Assembly (NCBI GenBank): GCA_014898425.1
Contig: RCSZ01000008.1
Location: forward strand, 1,995,501-2,059,500
From: Botryotinia globosa
Lineage: Eukaryota > Ascomycota > Leotiomycetes > Helotiales > Sclerotiniaceae
Reading direction: 5' to 3'
Length of the DNA stretch: 64,000 nt
In this document: piece by piece, positions 1-11,340 of the stretch
How positions within the stretch are numbered: the first letter of the stretch is position 1
How the letters are laid out: the number at the start of each line of letters is the position of its first letter
Position numbers and translations under genes: made by a program
Notes under the pieces: generated by a model
Seen by the model: the letters and a program-made list of their open reading frames with translations, nothing else
Database searches by the model: none
Told to the model about the DNA's origin: nothing

Positions 1-89
1 TTAAAGAGTTAGATTATAGTATAAAAATACTAAGAATTAATCTAAAATTTGAAATTCGAAGTTTAAAACCTTTAAAAAGTTAAAATTCA

Positions 90-880
90 AAGGAAATCGA
101 TTTGTTTTTAATAAAGTAATAATTTATATTTGATAATAGGGTTTGTTTTCTTTTTTTCTTCTTTTTTCTTTTCGAAAAATATTTATTTTTTAAAAATGTA
201 TAAAACCGTTAAAAATCTGAAACTCTGAAAATCTTAAAAAATCTCAAAATCTTGAAAATCTTGAAAAGAATTCAACAACATTTTCGCTGGTATATAATAT
301 TGGAAATCCAAAAAAAATTAAAAAATTGAGACTTTTTTGAATTAGTAGGTCTAATATTTTTAAAGTCTAAAGCTTTGAAATTTTTAAAAACTTGAAAGAT
401 TTGAAAAGAAATTGATTTGTTTTCAATAAAGTAGTAATTTGTATTCAATAAGATTTTGATTTCTTTTTTTCTTTTTTTTTCCGAAAGTATATAAAACCTG
501 AGTTAATAATTCTAAAATCCAATTCTGAAAATTCGAAAATTTGAAAGAAAGAAATCGATTTGTTTTTAATAAAATAATAATTTATATTTTAAAGATTTTG
601 TTTTTTATTTTTTGGTTTTTTATTTTGAAAGCTATTTGTTTTTCGAAAATTCAAAATTTAATACTTTTTTATTGGTATATAATCTTTGAAACTCTGAAAT
701 TCTAAAAATAATAAAAACCCTAAAATTTTGAAATTCAAAAGAAATCGATTTACTTTTGATAGTGTGATAATTTGTATTTAACAATAGAATTTTACTCTTT
801 TTTTTTAGCTTTTGATTTTGAAAATATATAAAATCTATAATTATTAGAATGCGATAGCATTCTCTTAGTATATAGGATTC
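90..880. repeat. Diverged repeated units in AT-rich DNA
   Basis: A unit containing GAAATCGATTTGTTTTTAAT followed by ATTTRTATT and a T-rich tract recurs near 93, 409, 546 and 739. A companion TGGTATATAAT-type string recurs near 290, 672 and 868. Spacing is irregular, so this looks like a decayed repeat family, not a clean tandem array. No coding potential is visible. Confidence 0.5.
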
Positions 881-1137
881 AAAATCCTAAAAATCCTGAA
901 AATTTTGAAGATTAGAAAATTAGAAGATGTTTGAGGACTAAAGATCCTGAAAATCTTAGAAATCTTAAAAATCCAGAATGTTCAAAAGATTAGAAAATAC
1001 TTGAGGTATAAAAATCCTGAAAATAACTTGAAAATGCGGAGTTTCATTAGTTTCTTATGAAATCTTCGAAATCTAAAAGAATTCCTGGAAATTCAGAAAA
1101 ATTGAAAAAAATTTGAAATATAAAAATTCTAGAAATA

Positions 1138-1200
1138 GCTTAAAAGTTCTAAAAGTTCTAAAAGTTCTAGAAATTCTAGAAATTCTAGAAATTCTATTAG
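1138..1200. repeat. 10-bp tandem repeat (AAAGTTCTA / GAAATTCTA)
   Basis: About six imperfect 10-bp units run in tandem, first AAAAGTTCTA-like and then GAAATTCTA-like. It lies in a broader stretch of AAATCCTGAAAATCTT-type low-complexity sequence from about 880 to 1270. Confidence 0.6.
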
Positions 1201-1269
1201 CTTTCTATTAGTTTTCTATTAAATCCTCAAAATCTAAGGGAATTTCTAAAGATCTAAAAGATATCTAAA

Positions 1270-2287
1270 ACTTGAAATTCTGGGAATAGTCTATTTACAC
1301 CCCTCTATTAAAAAATAAATTTGAGTAAAATGCTATTTTATTTTTCATTAATATATAAACTGTTTAATATAATATTGATTACTTGTAATTAGCTTTTATT
1401 AGTAAACTCAATTATTTACAAAATAATTAATTAGATCCTTTCCTAATATAATAGGCTTCTAAAACATTATAAAAGAGTTCTATTTTATTAATAAGATTTA
1501 TAAAATAAAGATATTATATGTGTAATAAACATTGACTCTTTTATATAAAATCTAAAATCCTAAAAGTAATTAATAATATAAAGCTTTCCACTGAATCTTT
1601 GAAATCTAAAGGAATTGCAGAAGATCTTAAAGATTCAAAAGATATTCAATAAACCTAAAGCATTATATAAGAAATCTATTTTTTTCGATAATATAAAATA
1701 ATATAAATATTTTGTTAATATTTTATAAACATTGTTTAAAATAAAATATATTTTTTCAAAAGAAATTCTTTTTTCTCTCAATATTTTTTTTCTTTTTTTT
1801 ATTCAATTATTTGTTTTTTAAGATATTAATAGTATATCATAAAGATATCTCATAAGCATTCTAAAAAGCTTAAACTATAAAAATATTTTCTTTTCTTAGT
1901 TTTTTTTCAATTTAATCTAATGAAATAGAGATTATTTTTATCTAAATAATATGAATTATATATTAATAATATATCATAAGCATATTATAATTTAATTTAA
2001 ATAAAATCTCTGAAAGAATTATTTTTAAAAATTTTAAAGTTATTCTCGAAAACTAATTGTTGATTTGTTTTAATAAAATAAAATAAAAGAAATCGTTAGA
2101 ATACATATAAAATAATAATTAATACCAATATAAATTTAAATATATCATAAGATTTTTTCTTAATTTTTTTAAAATCTTTTTTTGAAGCTATATATATAAA
2201 CTCTTTATATTAGAATAATGATTGGCCTAATGCTAAACCAATTAATGCTTGGAACAAAAATCAATTATATTTAAAGATTTCTTTTTA
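1270..2287. other. AT-rich stretch, nothing recognisable
   Basis: Only runs of A/T, short ATATAA strings and stop-rich frames are visible. No repeat partner elsewhere in the window was recognised. It is probably fully decayed repeat DNA. Confidence 0.6.
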
Positions 2288-2640
2288 ATATACTAAGGGC
2301 CTACAAACCTCCGAATCCATTGCATTGATAGAACGTAAATTTAAATTTAAAGAAAATATTTTAAAATATAATTTTGAATAGTAGTTGGATTGAGAGTTTA
2401 TAGGTGAAGTTCATTTATTGTCTTATAATTTTTTTTGTGGAAATCTTTATTTATATTTTCAATTTTATTTATATTCAAATATATTAGATCAACAATTATA
2501 TTTTTAAATCACAAAAGCTATAATATTAAAATAATTTTTATTAATAATATATCCATTACAATCAATATAATCTTATTTAATTGTTTATATAAGTTTTAAC
2601 TTTATATATACTATAATTAAATAATTTAAAAATATATAGT
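2288..2640. repeat. Dispersed repeat, copy A (partner at 16741-17180)
   Basis: The start (AGGGCCTACAAACCTCCGAAT), a middle block (GAGAGTTTATAGGTGAAGTT) and an end block (CACAAAAGCTATAATATTAA) align in order with 16741-17180, where the less mutated forms are AGGGCCTGCGAGCCCCCGGA, GAAAGCTTGCAGGCGAAGTC and CACGAAAGCTATAATATTAA. The differences are mostly C-to-T and G-to-A. In the better copy the first and second blocks contain GCCTGCGAGC and GCTTGCAGGC, an imperfect inverted repeat. Copy A lacks the 7-bp microsatellite found in the other copy. Family unknown. Confidence 0.6.
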
Positions 2641-3101
2641 TTTATTAAAAATATATAAAATAAGATTGTTATTGATATAAATCATATCAATAAATATTAT
2701 ATAATTAAATTTAAATTCCTTATCAAATAAAGAAAATTTGAATCTATTAGATGGTTTATTATATATTTGATAATAATAACAAATCTTAATAAACTATTTG
2801 ATTACTTCGAAATTCTTATTGTATTTAAAATATTAAAATATTTTATAGAATTTATAAATAAATAGACAATCAAATCAATAATGAATTTGTTATAATTTGA
2901 TTTTGATAAAATAGTATTCTTTATTATTAATAAAATAATTGATTACGTTTTGAATATTAATATTTTATAATAAGAATATATAATTGTGGAATTATCAATA
3001 TACGAAATAAATACCTTTAGATATAATAATAATAATATTATTAAAATTATTATATTTGAATTTGAATTTATCTATATTTATTAAATAAGATATATGAGGA
3101 C
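2641..3101. other. AT-rich stretch, nothing recognisable
   Basis: Stop-rich, strongly A/T-biased sequence between copy A of the dispersed repeat and the first LTR of the next element. No motif or repeat partner was seen. Confidence 0.55.
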
Positions 3102-3254
3102 TGTGAACTAAAAAAGGAGTTGTTTTAATGATTTAGTTATTAATAAAGATCTAAGAGGAAGTTGGAAGCAAGGCTTCCAATTTATACTTGAAAAGACTAA
3201 TTAAAATGATTAGTATAATTGGTTATGTGTATAGAGGGTTTATACATCTTTATA
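3102..3254 (+). repeat. LTR-like direct repeat, left copy (153 bp)
   Basis: It aligns over its whole 153-bp length with 5934-6086. It begins TGTGAACTAAAAAAGGAG and ends CATCTTTATA, where the less mutated partner ends CACCCTCACA, so the ancestral form was TG...CA as in an LTR. It contains a hairpin that is clear in the partner (TGGAAGC / GCTTCCA flanking a short loop). Differences between copies are transitions of RIP type. Confidence 0.7.
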
Positions 3255-4557
3255 ATCATTTTTGTTTTGTGAATGAATTTCTAATTATTCTATTGGTAAT
3301 AGAAAACTAATGCTAAAAAAAAGAAAAAAGGATTATAAAAAACCTTATTAATTAAATCCCAAATTGCTTTTATATTTGTAATACTTTATATTCCAAATTA
3401 TTCTTATAATTGTAATATTTTATATTTCAAATTATTTTTATTATTTATAATAATTGTGAATTCGTTGTTATCGATATCATTATATTAATAATTGTTTGGT
3501 AAAAATTAAGATTTGGTTATAAATAAAATAAAGAAAATTTATTAATTAATTAGGAAAGGATTCTATATACTATTTGAGTTTTTTCTAATTGTTATTTAGA
3601 GTTCGCTTGATATTAGATTTTATATTATTGATTTTTAATAATAATAATAATAAATTCTCTTTTTTACCAAATAATAATCTTTATCTCTATTGATACCATT
3701 CAAAACTTAGTTTTTTGATTGGATAACTAATATATTAATATTATATTTATCATTTTGTAATAATAAACTAAATATTATAGTATAAGTTTAAAAAGATTTG
3801 ATTAATTCGAAACCTTTTTTCCTTTCTAACAAATGATATATAATTTCTTTATTTAATTATATTATATTTTATAATTAATATTAATTGTATAAATAATTCT
3901 AGACTAATTATATTATAATCTTTATATTAATTATTTTATAAGAATTTATATCCTTTATATTATAATTCATTAGTATTTTCTATATATAATTTTTATAAAT
4001 AAATGGATTATTTATAATTATCAAATTGTTTTATACGAATTTCTGTGATTTATTAATAAAACTTATATATAAAACTATTCTACCTAAACGAATCTTAATA
4101 AAGATTAAGGTTTTTTATTATAAATCTTTATAATATGATTTAAAGTCTATAATTTCTAGGATTTTCTTTATTTGCTTTGCTAGTTTTCTTTCCTTTTATA
4201 TATATAAATCTATCTACAAATATCCACAAACTATACTTATATTATTACTAACTTTTTCTAATTTATTTGTTTTAAATCAAATTTATATACAATATTTTAT
4301 TAATAAAAAATTTATTATAAAAAATCTTACTTTGTATTTTCATTACATTATTATATTAATTAATATAAATTATTAATTTCATTATAAAAATAATCAATAT
4401 TGTTTTCAGTTAATTTTTCTGTGGATTTTAATATAAATCGTCCAAATTCATTATTCAAATATTTAATAATCTAAATTATTTCTTTTTATAATTATATTCT
4501 AATTCTTTAATATAATATTATTTATTTTTAGGTTTTTTATAATATTATAGATATAAT

Positions 4558-4750
4558 TATTATCCATTTCGCGAGGTGATTCTAGGTTGTTCCTGGGTTC
4601 TGCCTTAATATTGTCTCTGTCTAATGGCTGCTCTTGTTGTTGCTCGATATGAACAATTCCTGTGAATCTGCTATGTTTTGATCTTCCGTAATTCTTTCGA
4701 TATATTTGAATAAAGCGAGGAATCCCTTTGTTTTGTGATAATTTGATTGT
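4558..4750 (-). pseudogene. Less-mutated coding-like fragment, minus strand
   Basis: This short island is much less AT-rich than its surroundings. On the minus strand one frame stays open for more than 55 codons and reads a hydrophilic stretch with QQQEQPLDRDNIKAEPRNN in it. It is probably a surviving scrap of a transposon polyprotein, since it lies inside the LTR pair at 3102-6086, but no catalytic motif is visible and I cannot name it. It could also be a captured gene fragment. Confidence 0.35.
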
Positions 4751-5297
4751 TTATATCTTTTTGTGGATTAATTTGCTGATAATGATTAGTAGTGATTGAT
4801 AAATGAAAATATATTAAAATAGGGATTTCAAATTCGTTTATTTTGGATAATAAGGAACTTTTAATTTAATTCCTTTTTTAAAAGTTTATATTAACTCTTT
4901 CTTCAAATTGAATTTAGAGGTTTGAATAATTTGTTCTTTAAGAGTTTATACTAACTATTTCCTCAAATCAAATTCGAAAGTTCAAATAGTTTATTCCTTC
5001 CTTATTTTGATTTATATTTACTTTTGATTATTTGTTTTATCTAATAATTCTTTTTATATACACTTTTTCGATTATTGTTTATTTGAATTGAAAAGTTTTA
5101 TTTCATTTGAAGAATAATAGATTAAATAGCATCTCTAATTCTATTAATTCTTGTGATCTTATATTCCTAATAATTATTTTTATTAATTTAATTTATTCAA
5201 CTCTCAACCCTTTATTTGTTATATAAAACCTACAAATAGCCTAGGGTTTACCTAAATAGTATTATAGATTATTATAATTTTCTTTGGAAACAATTTG

Positions 5298-5445
5298 TCA
5301 CGTGCATGGAATCAATACGCATGGAATCAAATAGAAGTTGTAAGCTTTATCATTACGCTATATATGCAATCTAATCAAAAGGCATAGTATTAGGGATTGA
5401 AGTTCTAATAGTTTATTATTATATATATATTTTAATAGAGCTCCC
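5298..5445. repeat. Direct repeat, copy 1 (partner 5711-5860)
   Basis: It shares with 5711-5860 the string AAATAGAAGTTGTAAGCTTT, then TATATATGCAATCT, AAAAGGCA, AGTAT, AGGGATTGAAG and TACTATATATATATTYTAAT. The copies differ mainly by transitions. The pair is separated by 265 bp and lies inside the LTR-bounded relic, so it may be a small nested element or solo repeats. Confidence 0.6.
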
Positions 5446-5710
5446 TTTTTTTATTCTTTTCGTTTTGAAAAGATTAATTATGGAGATATTTATTTATATA
5501 GTTAATTATATGATATATAATATATTAATTGTATTAATTATATTCTCATTATTAATAATCAATTTATTAATAAATTCAGAATATTCAATTATTAAGCAAA
5601 TATATCCTTACCTTTAATCCACTTTTTATTAGAAAAATCTATTTCTAATCAAGTAAGTTTTAATCAGAAATCCCAGAACTATATCTATTTGATTTAATCT
5701 CTAATACTTT

Positions 5711-5860
5711 GTTATATGTATAGAATCAATATATATAAAACCAAATAGAAGTTGTAAGCTTTATTACTACACTATATATGCAATCTGGCTAAAAGGCACA
5801 GTATCAGGGATTGAAGTCCTGATAGCTTACTACTATATATATATTCTAATATAATTCCGA
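5711..5860. repeat. Direct repeat, copy 2 (partner 5298-5445)
   Basis: Second copy of the roughly 150-bp repeat. It keeps more G and C (for example AAAAGGCACAGTATCAGGGA against the AT-shifted copy 1), so it is closer to the ancestral sequence. It lies just upstream of the right LTR at 5934. Confidence 0.6.
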
Positions 5861-5933
5861 TTTATTTTGTGTATACTCTGTATACAAACAATTCCTGTTT
5901 AATTCGAGAATGAATTAATAATTTTGTAAAAAT

Positions 5934-6086
5934 TGTAAACTAAAAAAGGAGTTGTTTTAATAATTTAGTTATTGATAAAGATCTAAGAGGAAATTGAAAG
6001 CGAGGCTTCCAACTTATACTTGAAAAGACTAGCTAAAATGGCTAGTATAGCCGGTCACGTGCATAGAGGGTCCGTGCACCCTCACA
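5934..6086 (+). repeat. LTR-like direct repeat, right copy (153 bp)
   Basis: The better preserved partner of 3102-3254. It starts TGTAAACTAAAAAAGGAG and ends GTGCACCCTCACA. It contains TCACGTGCATAGAGG followed by TCCGTGCACC, and a GGAAGC..GCTTCC-type hairpin that is partly mutated here. It retains CpG and CpA steps lost from the left copy, so RIP has hit the two ends unequally. Confidence 0.7.
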
Positions 6087-7133
6087 AGATAAAAATAGAA
6101 TATTGATCCTTATTATATTTTATTTTATATTTTTAAATAAGAATTTTTTATAAAATAAATCAATCAAAATAACTATCCCAATATCATACTGGATTATTAC
6201 TAAATTAATAATAGTTTTATTATATTCAATATCCTTAATCTTTTTTTATACTAAATATTAATTATATTCAATAATCAATCTTTAAATTATATCTATATTA
6301 ATTATAATATTTAAAAATTTATTATTATTATATTATTTACTATATACAGTAATCGTGCACTTCTATTTAATCGATCTCAAAAATGCATTCAAATAAACCA
6401 TTTTATTACTTTTTAGAAATTAGATTATTATTCTTTTGAATAGTTTTTTTTAGAATCAAATTCAATAATTTGATTATTTATATATAAATGATATTTATAA
6501 TAAGATTTTGTTTTTTTAAAAGGAATCAATAGATATAATATATATTTTTTAATTTTTTTTAAAAAGTTCTTGAGAATTCGCTTATTTTGACTATAATTTC
6601 TAATATGTTAGAATTTTAAAATATTAAGTGAATATTTTATAGTATATAAAATTTCTAAAAATAAAATAAATAGTTTTTATCAAAGAAAATATACAAATAA
6701 ATAAATTGATATAATTATTTTAAGAGTAAATATACAATTTTCTTTAAAACTAAAAATATTTAAATGATGAGTTTTGGTGCAAAATGACTGTCGAAAAAAT
6801 AGAAGTACCCTAGTACTGTATAACAAATACCTCAATTATTAATATAAATACTTATAATATTATTAAAATTAATTATTATTAAAAGATTATTACAAATATC
6901 TATTGATATAAAAAACATCCTGGAAATCTCTCCAGAATTATTTATATCGATAAAATATTAATCAATAAAATAATCATTATCATTACTATTATTTTTTGAT
7001 ATATTTTCTTGTTAAATATTAATTAGGAATTGATTATATTATTTTGTAAAGCTCTTATTATTAAAATTATTATATTTGATATAATAATTCGTTTTAAATT
7101 AGTCTTTCTCTTTTTATATATGTTTATAATATT
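6087..7133. other. AT-rich stretch, nothing recognisable
   Basis: Stop-rich AT sequence between the LTR relic and the long-TIR element. No open frame, repeat partner or RNA gene could be supported. Confidence 0.55.
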
Positions 7134-7405
7134 TAAGTCAACCACTCTACTTTCGGGCCACCCCTCTTTCGGGCCACCCTTTTACACTAAAAATCACTTT
7201 TTGGTTTATCAATATCTTTATCAATACTGAATATAATTTAATAAAAATTTATATATATATAATTCAAACTATTTTAGATTTATATTAAATTTTTTAGAAT
7301 TTTAGGATTTTTCTGGATCGATTTTTAAAGCTTCAAATATCGATTTTCAATTTACATACAAATCACATACAAATTTAAAATTCTATAAAATCTATAATAA
7401 TTTTT
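7134..7405 (+). repeat. Left terminal inverted repeat of a MITE-like element
   Basis: It reads TAAGTCAACCACTCTACTTT, then two tandem CTTTCGGGCCACCC boxes, then TTTTACACTAAAAATCACTTT. Its reverse complement is found at 14309-14550 and continues, across the retrotransposon insertion, into about 7660-7718. The arm is about 270 bp long. A third, truncated copy lies at 16650-16740. The outer end, TA followed by AGTC, resembles ends of fungal Fot1/pogo-type Tc1-mariner elements with TA target sites; that assignment is inference. Confidence 0.75.
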
Positions 7406-7718
7406 AAGAGAAAATAGCTAAAAATAAATTATAAAATTTTATTATAAATTTATAAGATATTCAATTTGGAAGATCTTGAAAAAATAAAAAATTCCTTATA
7501 AATAAATATTTAAAAGGATACTCTCAAAATTACAGAGATTATTTATACTACTCTTAACTCACTATATATTACATCTTTATATTTATTCATTTTTTTGAAT
7601 TTCTTTTGAATTTCTATATAGATTTAGATTTGAATTTTTCAAAAAGATATACAATTTTCATTTAATAATTATTATTAAAAAGTTATTAAAGATTTTATAA
7701 AATTTTAAATTTATATGT

Positions 7719-7868
7719 TGTCACGGCGCCAACTACGTTGCCTTTGTGCCTTAAGCACAAACCCTTAGTGTACTCTTAGCGTACTCTACTTCCTATAATA
7801 AGGCCTTAACCTTTTATAGTACTTAGAACTCTTATAATATAATATAAGTCTTTACTTGTATCTTAATA
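7719..7868 (+). repeat. Left LTR of Ty3/gypsy-like element (150 bp)
   Basis: It begins TGTCACGGCGCCAACTACG and its right counterpart ends in TTGACA, a TG...CA LTR. It aligns base for base with 14154-14303 without gaps. The first half of this copy is nearly unmutated (TGTCACGGCGCC) while the right copy reads TATTATAATATC at the same place; the 3' part here is the more mutated one. It is preceded by the target duplication TATGT at 7714-7718. Confidence 0.85.
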
Positions 7869-9154
7869 ATTTATACTATTTATTTAAAAATTATTATAAC
7901 TTCATTTTAAATATTTATTTAAGTTATACTCTGATTATTCTGATTATTTTGATTTTATCAAAATTACAATTCGATTATATTGATCGAATCCATTGTTGAT
8001 TTATTGTAGATAACTTTGTTATTTTTCAGCAAAATTATTCGACTATATTAAAATATATCTATATTGATTTATCAATATTTTGTAATTACAAAAACATTTT
8101 AAAGATGATTAATTAAATAGTTGTATTTAATCTACCTTTACAGTTTCTTTTCTTGAATTATATCATTGATTTTATCAAAACTAATATTTCCTTATTTACA
8201 AATCTATTCAATAATTTAAATACTATATATTTCACAATTATTTAAATTATATTTATTTCAATCGAAATAATTACAATTTCATTATAAGAATAAATTGCTG
8301 TAGTATATACTCAAACTAACAAAGCTTAATTATAAATTGTTGAATTGTAAAATATAATTGAGATATTAAAGATTATTGTTTGTAATAATCCAGAAGCTTT
8401 GTTTTGCTAAAGATATTTCATTTTTTCTGAGAAATTTAATGGTGATAAATAAGATATTGTAAAGTATTAGAATTAGTATATAATATTTTATAATACAATC
8501 AATTATTGTTTAATTATAGATTATAAAAATGAATCAAAATTCCAATAAATTATATTCCTCACTAATTTATTCTTTGGCTCGGTTTATACAAATAATCAAA
8601 TACATTTCGATATAATTATAAATAATCTGTACAACTTCAATCTCTAGTTCTCTAGATAATATATTATAGTAAATATTTGGGGTGAGTTAAATAAATAATA
8701 CTAAACCTTTAATCTTTTATAAAAAGCCTTTATGGATTACAATAAATATAAGATAAAAAAGACTTTATTTAATAATTTCATTATCGAATTCAAATAATTT
8801 GTTATTAGATATAAGAAAATTGTTGAATAATAAGTTGTTAATCTCAAACTCAAAATTTTATAAAAATTAATTAATATTTCAATTAATTATTTTAATAAAC
8901 TTTTTATTATTAATATTAATATATAAATAATTTGATAATAAAATATTTATAATAATCTAGAAAAGAAAATTTATTTTAATAATCAATAAAAAAGCTAAAA
9001 TACTAATTTCAATTGTAATCAATCAAAACATTATGATAAAAAACCAATCCTAATTACAACCCCCCTTATATTAAAGCTATCTAATAATTTTATATAATTG
9101 AATATTATTCGATAAAATCAATACCTTTTATTTCATTATATTCGAAAACAATAT

Positions 9155-9215
9155 TTTGATTTTGGTTTTTGCTTTTATTATAAAAAACTAGATTATATTA
9201 AAGACAATTGTAATA
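9155..9215 (+). pseudogene. Gag zinc-knuckle (CCHC) remnant
   Basis: The frame starting TGC at 9170 reads CFYYKKLDYIKDNC. It keeps the C-x2-C-x4-H-x4-C spacing of a retroviral-type zinc knuckle, but the second cysteine (TGT to TAT) and the histidine (CAT to TAT) are now tyrosines through single G-to-A and C-to-T changes. The first and last cysteines survive. It lies upstream of the RT remnant, as expected for gag. Confidence 0.75.
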
Positions 9216-11313
9216 AGAAATAAGCTAATAATATAAAATATAATATCAATACTAATACAGAATATAATCCTTATACCAATCATTTCTTTACAACTAATCA
9301 ATACTAGAATTTTAGATTTTATTGTAATATTATTAATTCCTTATATTAAAATCTGTTTTCACCTATTAATTGTTTTTCATTCATTAATTGTTTTCCAGCT
9401 ATATTATTATATTATATTTTATCAATCCCTTTTAGTTTTATTCAAAAATTTAATCTAAAAGAATATATTGAGGGATTTATTTATTCAAAAGAGAATAAAA
9501 GTTTTATTTCTTAGTTTAGTATATCAAAAGATTAATCTTAATTCATAATTATAAATTGAGGTTTTTTATAAAAAATTTACCTTTATAAATTAAAAAATCA
9601 ATTATATTTAGGAATTCTTTATATCTTAGAATAATAAATAACAAATCTTTTAAAATCTTAATAGAAATCTCTTTTATATTTAATATAATTATTCTGTTTA
9701 TTAACCTTATAAATAATAAAATTACAAACTATAATTTTATTAATAAAAAAATTGTTTTCAAATTCTAAATATCTATATATTCCTTTTTTTACACTCATTA
9801 TTTATTTTTAGCTAATAGAAAATCTTCTAATATCTTTTTTTAATATATATTTCTGAATATACAAATTAATAACCACCAGAAAATCGATTTGTTTTATATT
9901 ACCATCTTATCAACCACAAATCTGATAATTCTTAATCTCCTCTAATTTCAACATTATAACCTCATTATTAATTAATCGATAATAATATTTAAATTTATAT
10001 TTATATATTATTCGAAATATTACTATTCTATTAATATTATAACAATTACTATTCCTAATACATTTAATAACTACAAAATAATTTTACTAAAAAATAATAA
10101 AATTATATTAATTGATTTTAAATTACCCCTATAAAAGTTTATTTCAAAACTAATTTTTATAAAAAATATTATTAATAAAAACTTCAAAGTTAAATCTTTA
10201 CTATCTCAAAATTAATCAATAATTCTCAAATCTATCAAGGTTTTAAATATTCAAAAAAATTCTAATACTATTAATCTCAAAAATAACAAAAACAAAAACC
10301 TTTATTATATTTATTATATCAATAATAAAATGAATATTTAAACTAAAATAATTTCTAATCATTCATCCTTAAAATTAATTCTAATTCAATTCATTATTAA
10401 TTCCAAAAAGTATAAAAGATTATTATAAAATCAAAATACTTTATCTTTATTATTATCATTACTATTAAATTTTTTAAATGAGTTGCTTAATATTATATAA
10501 AATATCCACCTTGAAATATAAAATATAAAGTTTTTTATAATTAATAGTTTTATATAATTTTATAAAAATAATAATATTTATATTATAAAAATATTTTAAA
10601 ACAAATTAAATAAAATCTATAATTTATATTATATAATAACCAAGGATTCTATTCAATTATATTAAAACTTAATAAATAATAATATCAATAAATTTATAAA
10701 AAAGATAAATCAATCTATCCCTTTTATATCAAAGATTTAAAATAAACTATTTTTCTAACTTTATAATCTATACCCAGAATTCCTATCCTCTTTTATCAAC
10801 AAACTTTCATTACAATATTTATAAAATTACAAAATTGAGATTATATTAGATAAAAAATTATTATATAATAAAAATTGTTTAATATTTCTAATTAAGCTTT
10901 AAATTATTTATAGATAGCTTAATAACAATCTGAATAAAGAATTTATTCAAAAATCTTATTTCCAATTAATTGTTTTATTTTTCCTAATTATTAAATTAAA
11001 AAAAGATATTTAAATTTATTAAAATTATCAAAATTTAAATAATATTATTATTAAAAACTAATACTTTTTATTATTGATTAAAAAAACCCTTAATATTTTA
11101 TATTATATTAAAATCTATATCAAACTTAATATTATTGCTGTTTTCAATAAATTACAAATTATAAAGGATTATAAATGAAAAATTACTTTTATTATTTATT
11201 TCAATTTATTCAAATTATTAATAATGCTTTTCGGATTTTATAATATATCAGTCTTATTTTAAAATTATATCAATTATATTCTCTTTAATCTTTTGAATAG
11301 AATTTATATAATA

Positions 11314-11340
11314 TATTTGAATAATATTTTGATTTATTCC
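11314..11340 (+). pseudogene. Reverse transcriptase active-site remnant (YLNNILIYS)
   Basis: Nine codons read YLNNILIYS, followed in frame by KNITNHKEYIHKIV. In Ty3/gypsy RTs this is Y-L-D-D-I-L-I-Y-S followed by a conserved H-x2-H/Y-L region. Both catalytic aspartates (GAT) have become asparagine (AAT) by G-to-A change, so the polymerase could not work even without the surrounding stops. Confidence 0.85.

Larger units (their letters stand above)
3102..6086. mobile_element. RIP-degraded LTR element relic
   Basis: Two 153-bp TG...CA direct repeats (3102-3254 and 5934-6086) bound a 2.7-kb interior. The interior is too short for a full gag-pol and is mostly stop-rich AT sequence, so the element is deleted or non-autonomous. 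A second, unrelated pair of direct repeats lies inside it (5298-5445 and 5711-5860), as does a GC-richer island near 4560-4745. The five bases before 3102 (AGGAC) and after 6086 (AGATA) do not give a convincing target duplication. Superfamily cannot be assigned. Confidence 0.55.

Noticed and set aside
7030..7230. 66-codon frame crossing the TIR boxes
   Set aside because: It runs through the inverted-repeat arm and its GHPSFGPPF part is just the CTTTCGGGCCACCC boxes translated.
7714..7718. First idea that the LTR starts at TGTTG (7716), giving 153-bp LTRs
   Set aside because: That boundary gave no target duplication. Starting at TGTCACGG (7719) gives 150-bp LTRs flanked by TATGT on both sides and matches the interrupted TIR sequence.
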